From contig DAORAL010000010.1 in the NCBI GenBank assembly GCA_035344155.1, forward strand, positions 1-64,000: DNA of 64,000 nt, given 5' to 3'. A program made the translations under genes and the position numbers. Shown piece after piece: positions 60,323 through 64,000 of the stretch (the first letter of the stretch is position 1; each line of letters begins with the position of its first letter). The notes beneath the pieces are model-generated. The model was given only the letters and a program-made list of their open reading frames with translations, had not been told where the DNA came from and did no database searches. This DNA comes from UBA1845 sp002338715. GTDB taxonomy: Bacteria; Planctomycetota; Phycisphaerae; UBA1845.

Positions 60323-62212
60323 TTACTGCGAATTGGCAGGGGCCAAGTTCCCTTGCGTCATGACGAACACATCACCGAACCGTGCTGAGATGGTGTATCC
60401 CAGCGCGTTCGCCTTGCTCAAGACTTCATCGACACGGTCAGCCGCAATGACGGGATCCCATCGGTCGTGCGCATCAACCACCACAACGTCGGGCCAAGCC
60501 GCATCATCAAGCGAATCGACGACGGCCAACGGGTAGATCGCCCGGTATTCCCAAACGTGCGCCGCGATTCGCTCACTCGCAAGAATCGTGTGCTCACGCG
60601 GCTGGAAATTCACATGCACGAATGCAACCGCCTGGGCGCGGGGGTCAACCTCTGCCGGCGGCGGTGCGGCAGCCTGCAACCGTTCCGCCTGGGCGATCGG
60701 CGAAAAACCCAGCGCCTGATGAAACAGCAAGAGCGTAAAAAACAGCCCCGAAGCCAATCCGCGCGATGCATCGGGGCGCGGTGCTGGCGACGCTCCCGGC
60801 TTCTCGCCAACCACCGCCAGCGTCGCCGCACAAAAGATCAAGGGCAGCATCGAGCTCTGATGCCAGTACTTGATGTTGAGATACTGCTCGTCGCGCAGCA
60901 GCAAGACCAAAACCAGCGTCGGCAGAATCACCACCAGCAACTTCGCGTGTCGCCACAATCCGATCGCCACCGGCGCAAGCAGCGCCACCAGATAATACGC
61001 GGCTTCGGGCCGAGCCAATCGACCGGCCACCTCATCCACGCCCACATCGCCAAAAAGCTTCAACCGCGTGTACGTCATCGCCGAAGTGAAATGCGGAATA
61101 ATCACCTGCGTTGTGAGTAAAAGATACGCCACCGCTCCCACAACAATGATCACCCCATCACGCCGGCGTTTCGTGAACAGCAGCAAATACGCACCCCAGC
61201 CGACCGCCACCCCGCACACCGTCTCTTCACACAACACCGCGAGCACCAGACACACGTGCGAAGCCTTCCAACGATCGCACATCGCCAAACACCAAGTCCA
61301 CGCCAAAAACGGTACCGCAAGGTAGATCGACTGAAAGCCATACGTTCCCGCATAGGGGAGCCGCGAGAGCGACGGCAGCAGCAACCAGCAACACGCCACC
61401 AGTATCGCCCGTCCCGAACCACCACCGCGCCGCTTGACCATCAGGAAAAACGGAATCGCTGCCGCATTCAAAAAGAGCGGCCCAACCACCATCAGAAAAA
61501 CCGGATGACGCACCAACGCATACAGCGGCGTCAGCAGATAGAACATCCAGACCGCGTGATAACCAAGCCGCGTATCCGCAAAACGCTGCGACGCCTCGCG
61601 CCACGGCAGGCAATGCTCCAACTCGTTGACAAACAAACCCATGTCGGCATAGCCAAGCATGTACCGCTGCCAAAACGAATACTGCATCTCCGCGTGCCAA
61701 GCCGTACTCCAAAGCACGAGCCCAAGAACCAGCCCGAAACCCGACAAGCGTCCAAATGCGTCCGCAAAATAGTCACCGGTCTCGAATTCCGGTGACTCAT
61801 TAGTATTCTTAACCGCCACTGAAACGGCGGCCGCTGCACCCAACGAGACGAATAGCAGGCTCGCGCCGAGATAGCTCGGTGACACCTTAAGCCACACCAG
61901 CGCGATCAAGCCAAGGACGGGCCAAATGATGTGAACAGGACGCAGTGCTTCGAGAGTCGCGCGTTCGGGTTTTTCTAAAACTTGCCACCGCATCAGTGAC
62001 GGTGCGCCAAGTACCATGAGCGCAAACATCCAGGGTATTTTGGTCGTGCTGACCCGGGGAACATCGATTTGAATCGGTTCGTAGGTAACGACATTGAAGA
62101 GGACGCCATCGAGAACGCACATCCCCAGGACCAGGATGATCCCCGAAACCACACTGTAGACAACCGCCCACGAAGTCGTGTGGCGGTTGGCGGACTCGAC
62201 GGAAGTGCTCAT
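60323..62212 (-). CDS. DUF2079 multi-spanning membrane protein
   Basis: A 629-residue polytopic membrane protein with about twelve helices. The segment YMLGYADMGLFVNELEHCLPWRE and later HAVWMFYLLTPLYALVRHPVFLMVV fit the DUF2079 family, GT-C-fold proteins thought to be glycosyltransferase-like and to use lipid-linked sugars. A C-terminal soluble part (about 520-629) with VNFQPREHTILASERIAAHVWEYR closes it, as in the family. Specific function unknown. Minus strand, alone. GGAA precedes the ATG. Confidence 0.8.
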   Translation of the reverse strand: MSTSVESANRHTTSWAVVYSVVSGIILVLGMCVLDGVLFNVVTYEPIQIDVPRVSTTKIPWMFALMVLGAPSLMRWQVLEKPERATLEALRPVHIIWPVLGLIALVWLKVSPSYLGASLLFVSLGAAAAVSVAVKNTNESPEFETGDYFADAFGRLSGFGLVLGLVLWSTAWHAEMQYSFWQRYMLGYADMGLFVNELEHCLPWREASQRFADTRLGYHAVWMFYLLTPLYALVRHPVFLMVVGPLFLNAAAIPFFLMVKRRGGGSGRAILVACCWLLLPSLSRLPYAGTYGFQSIYLAVPFLAWTWCLAMCDRWKASHVCLVLAVLCEETVCGVAVGWGAYLLLFTKRRRDGVIIVVGAVAYLLLTTQVIIPHFTSAMTYTRLKLFGDVGVDEVAGRLARPEAAYYLVALLAPVAIGLWRHAKLLVVILPTLVLVLLLRDEQYLNIKYWHQSSMLPLIFCAATLAVVGEKPGASPAPRPDASRGLASGLFFTLLLFHQALGFSPIAQAERLQAAAPPPAEVDPRAQAVAFVHVNFQPREHTILASERIAAHVWEYRAIYPLAVVDSLDDAAWPDVVVVDAHDRWDPVIAADRVDEVLSKANALGYTISARFGDVFVMTQGNLAPANSQ

Positions 62213-62380
62213 TTCCAGATGGTACGTTCGTCAATCCGCTCCCACAATGCCGTAAACCGCAACTTGCGACAGGTTGCAACCGAAATCAACATATGTCTGT
62301 CAACCAGCCGCCATTGGTGTGGTATAATCTATCGAACACACTCGCGGGCCGAACGCCGTAACCACATCGCGGAGATGAAC

Positions 62381-63349
62381 ATGATCGATCATCGAACACT
62401 GCTTATCAGCCGTCCATGCATCGCCATCTTTGTACTCGCAATGCTGATTGGTCCGGCCGATCTCACCTACGCCGACGCACCGCATGATGCCAATGCCGTC
62501 AACCGCATCGTCGGAACTGTCGTTGACCACGACGGCCACCCGGTCGCCGGCGTGCAAGTCGGTGCCGCCAACCGCAAACTCGGTTACATCACCTATAGCG
62601 GTGATGGCCGCCTCTTTGTTTACGGGCAAGACAAGCGCGTTCTGCTATTCTTCAAAGCACAAAACGGCAGCTCGTCGGTGGAAAACGTGACCGACGAACA
62701 GGGTCGGTTCGTTCTGTCAAACATCATGGACGGGCCGGTCAACGTCGCCGCCGCCCACCCGCAGCATGGCGTTGCATTCATCAACAACATCGACCCGCTC
62801 AAAGACGGATCCGAAGTGAAGCTGACACTCGCAGCGCCGATTTTCGCCAGCGGCAGGGTGCAGGGCGTTCCGGCGCAACATTACAGCCCCATGCCGGGCG
62901 ACGCAGCGAATCAATACAAGTACGCCCGATTTACGCCGGTCGCCCCGCAAACGCCTGACGACATCATGTACAACATTTCAATCACAATCGGACCCGATGG
63001 ACGTTTTCAAGCTGGACCGCTTCCGCCTGACATCGACAAATGGACGCTGGCATTTGATCGCCGCGCCCGCAACTATAGCGCAACGATTCTGGAAATCCCA
63101 GTCACCATCTCAAAGCTGACCGAACATCCCATCGATATCGATTTGACCAAAGGCAAGAAGCTCGCCGGCGCGATTCGCGGCCCGGAAGATGAACTGCTTC
63201 CGGATGTTTCGATCAGCACGGTTCGCAGCGATGGCATTCGCGTGGGCGGCGTGAGCGATGCAACCGGTAATTACGAGATCGTCGGGCTGGACGACGGCAC
63301 GTACACGTTGGAAGCCAAGCGGTGGGCCAGGCGCACCGCCCCCGGTTGA
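62381..63349 (+). CDS. Carboxypeptidase regulatory-like protein, N-terminal part of interrupted gene
   Basis: 322 residues: signal peptide to about 34 (YADA), then carboxypeptidase-regulatory-like beta modules (VNRIVGTVVDHDGHPVAGVQV; later KKLAGAIRGPEDELLPDVSI and GVSDATGNYEIVGLDDGTYTLEA). The frame stops at TGA 63347-63349 inside a GC-rich stretch, but continues in the same frame into a thioredoxin domain. Read in the next frame, 63321-63360 gives GGPGAPPPVEARAP and no stop, so two compensating frameshifts near 63320 and 63359 would restore one protein. ATG at 62381 has GGAG six bases upstream. Confidence 0.7.
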   Translation: MIDHRTLLISRPCIAIFVLAMLIGPADLTYADAPHDANAVNRIVGTVVDHDGHPVAGVQVGAANRKLGYITYSGDGRLFVYGQDKRVLLFFKAQNGSSSVENVTDEQGRFVLSNIMDGPVNVAAAHPQHGVAFINNIDPLKDGSEVKLTLAAPIFASGRVQGVPAQHYSPMPGDAANQYKYARFTPVAPQTPDDIMYNISITIGPDGRFQAGPLPPDIDKWTLAFDRRARNYSATILEIPVTISKLTEHPIDIDLTKGKKLAGAIRGPEDELLPDVSISTVRSDGIRVGGVSDATGNYEIVGLDDGTYTLEAKRWARRTAPG

Positions 63350-63892
63350 GGCCCGGGCCCCCAGGATATCTCTCTGGTCAGAGAGATCAGCTTCGTCGCA
63401 GCCGACAACAAGCCCATCGATCTCAAGATCGACCGCTTCCTGATCATCAACCCCGGTGAACCCGCCCCCGACTTTGAAGGCACAACACTTGCGGGCGAAA
63501 AGGTCAAGCTGTCTGATTTGCGCGGGAAGGTGGTTCTGATCGATTTCTGGGCAACGTGGTGCGCCCCATGCGTCGCCGAGATGCCCAACATCAAGCGCGC
63601 CTACGACCAATACAAAGACAGCGGCGACTTTGTGGTCCTGGGCATCAGCGTGGACAACGACCCGCAAACAGTGTCACGCTTTGTCACCGCTAAGGGAGTC
63701 AACTGGCCCCAGATCGCAGCCGGCCCATCCGACCTGAACCCGATCGCCAAGACCTACTACGTCTCCGGCGTGCCAGCCACCTTCCTGATCAACCAGGAAG
63801 GCAAGGTCGTCGCCAAAGACCTGCGCGGAAACATGCTGGAGCATTACCTGAAGCGACTCATCAAAACGCAAGATCAACACGCGGCGAAATAG
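63350..63892 (+). CDS. TlpA-like thioredoxin domain, C-terminal part of interrupted gene
   Basis: From 63350 the open frame encodes DISLVREISFVAADN, then the TlpA-type lead EPAPDFEGTTLAGEKVKLSDLRGK, and the thioredoxin active site FWATWCAPC with the cis-Pro in VSGVPATFLI. The only standard start inside is TTG at 63518, which would cut off the first strand, so this part is more likely read with the gene upstream. The whole protein would be an exported disulfide reductase with regulatory-like beta modules. Coordinates mark the coding remnant, not a proven start. Confidence 0.6.
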   Translation, partial: GPGPQDISLVREISFVAADNKPIDLKIDRFLIINPGEPAPDFEGTTLAGEKVKLSDLRGKVVLIDFWATWCAPCVAEMPNIKRAYDQYKDSGDFVVLGISVDNDPQTVSRFVTAKGVNWPQIAAGPSDLNPIAKTYYVSGVPATFLINQEGKVVAKDLRGNMLEHYLKRLIKTQDQHAAK

Positions 63893-63920
63893 AGGGGCAA
63901 CGATACGAAGCTTGCATCAG

Positions 63921-64000
63921 CTAATCCAACTCGCCCCGGTCGAGACAACAGTGAACGCTCGGTTGCTCTAATTCCCACTCCATCTCGAAGAACTCCGCGC
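63921..64000 (-). CDS. C-terminal end of a gene running out of the window
   Basis: The minus strand has an open frame ending in TAG at 63921 that reads AEFFEMEWELEQPSVHCCLDRGEL. It is acidic and plausible as a protein tail but too short to identify. Confidence 0.35.
   Translation of the reverse strand, partial: AEFFEMEWELEQPSVHCCLDRGELD

Noticed and set aside
63347..63349. In-frame TGA as a selenocysteine codon
   Set aside because: The surrounding residues are a GC-rich linker, far from the thioredoxin active site, and I see no SECIS-like hairpin directly after it.

Overview
The window reads as chromosomal DNA of a planctomycete, most likely Phycisphaerae-like. The evidence is indirect. There are many exported proteins carrying Cys/Asn/Asp-rich calcium-loop repeats of the type DCNxNxxPDxC, two PEP-CTERM proteins, several TPR lipoproteins, GC-rich coding DNA that throws long antisense ORFs, and families of intergenic palindromes. 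There is no rRNA operon, prophage, CRISPR array or intact insertion sequence. One tRNA gene, tRNA-Thr(CGT), is present.

Layout. 0-20 kb is mostly cell-surface and exported functions: a TPR lipoprotein, a LigD-type phosphoesterase-like protein, a membrane/SMI1 protein, a DNRLRE PEP-CTERM protein, a VOC protein, a seven-repeat propeller protein, an AspT/YidE-type transporter, a second PEP-CTERM protein, ComM, a lipoprotein, an M16 peptidase, a large SGNH protein, a pseudopilin, and a protein sharing a module with the SGNH protein. 20-29 kb has an alpha/beta-hydrolase-like protein, ndk, and a compact minus-strand histidine operon in the order yerC-like regulator, hisG, hisD, hisB, HAD phosphatase, hisH, hisF, hisA-hisI-hisE fusion. 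A promoter with an overlapping dyad precedes the operon.

29-45 kb holds a BlaI/BlaR1 pair with two matching operators, a DSP-like lipoprotein, a DinG-type helicase, a methyltransferase, a SpoIID protein, ribosomal protein S18, a Trm112-like protein, an acyl-CoA synthetase, three consecutive TPR genes, and a DUF1778/GNAT toxin-antitoxin pair with its promoter and operator. 45-64 kb holds a lipoprotein, a 1448-residue subtilase, tRNA-Thr, a TauE/SafE permease, a GNAT protein, a tight operon of two alkaline-phosphatase-superfamily enzymes with a 62-residue protein and a membrane protein, a PepE peptidase, a Phd-like antitoxin joined to a HEAT-like protein, a DUF2079 membrane protein, and an interrupted carboxypeptidase-regulatory/thioredoxin gene.

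Most notable. (1) The histidine operon has HisB and HisD with replaced metal ligands, next to a HisA-HisI-HisE fusion and a TrpR-family regulator. (2) The two tandem phosphodiesterase-like genes are tied to small and membrane partners. (3) A 65-bp palindromic element sits in frame inside the export-signal region of the second phosphodiesterase. (4) A pair of about 130-150 bp MITE-like elements carries an internal REP-like palindrome. (5) A Phd-type antitoxin overlaps a HEAT-like gene where a VapC toxin would be expected. All family assignments are by recognition of motifs in the translation; no searches were run.
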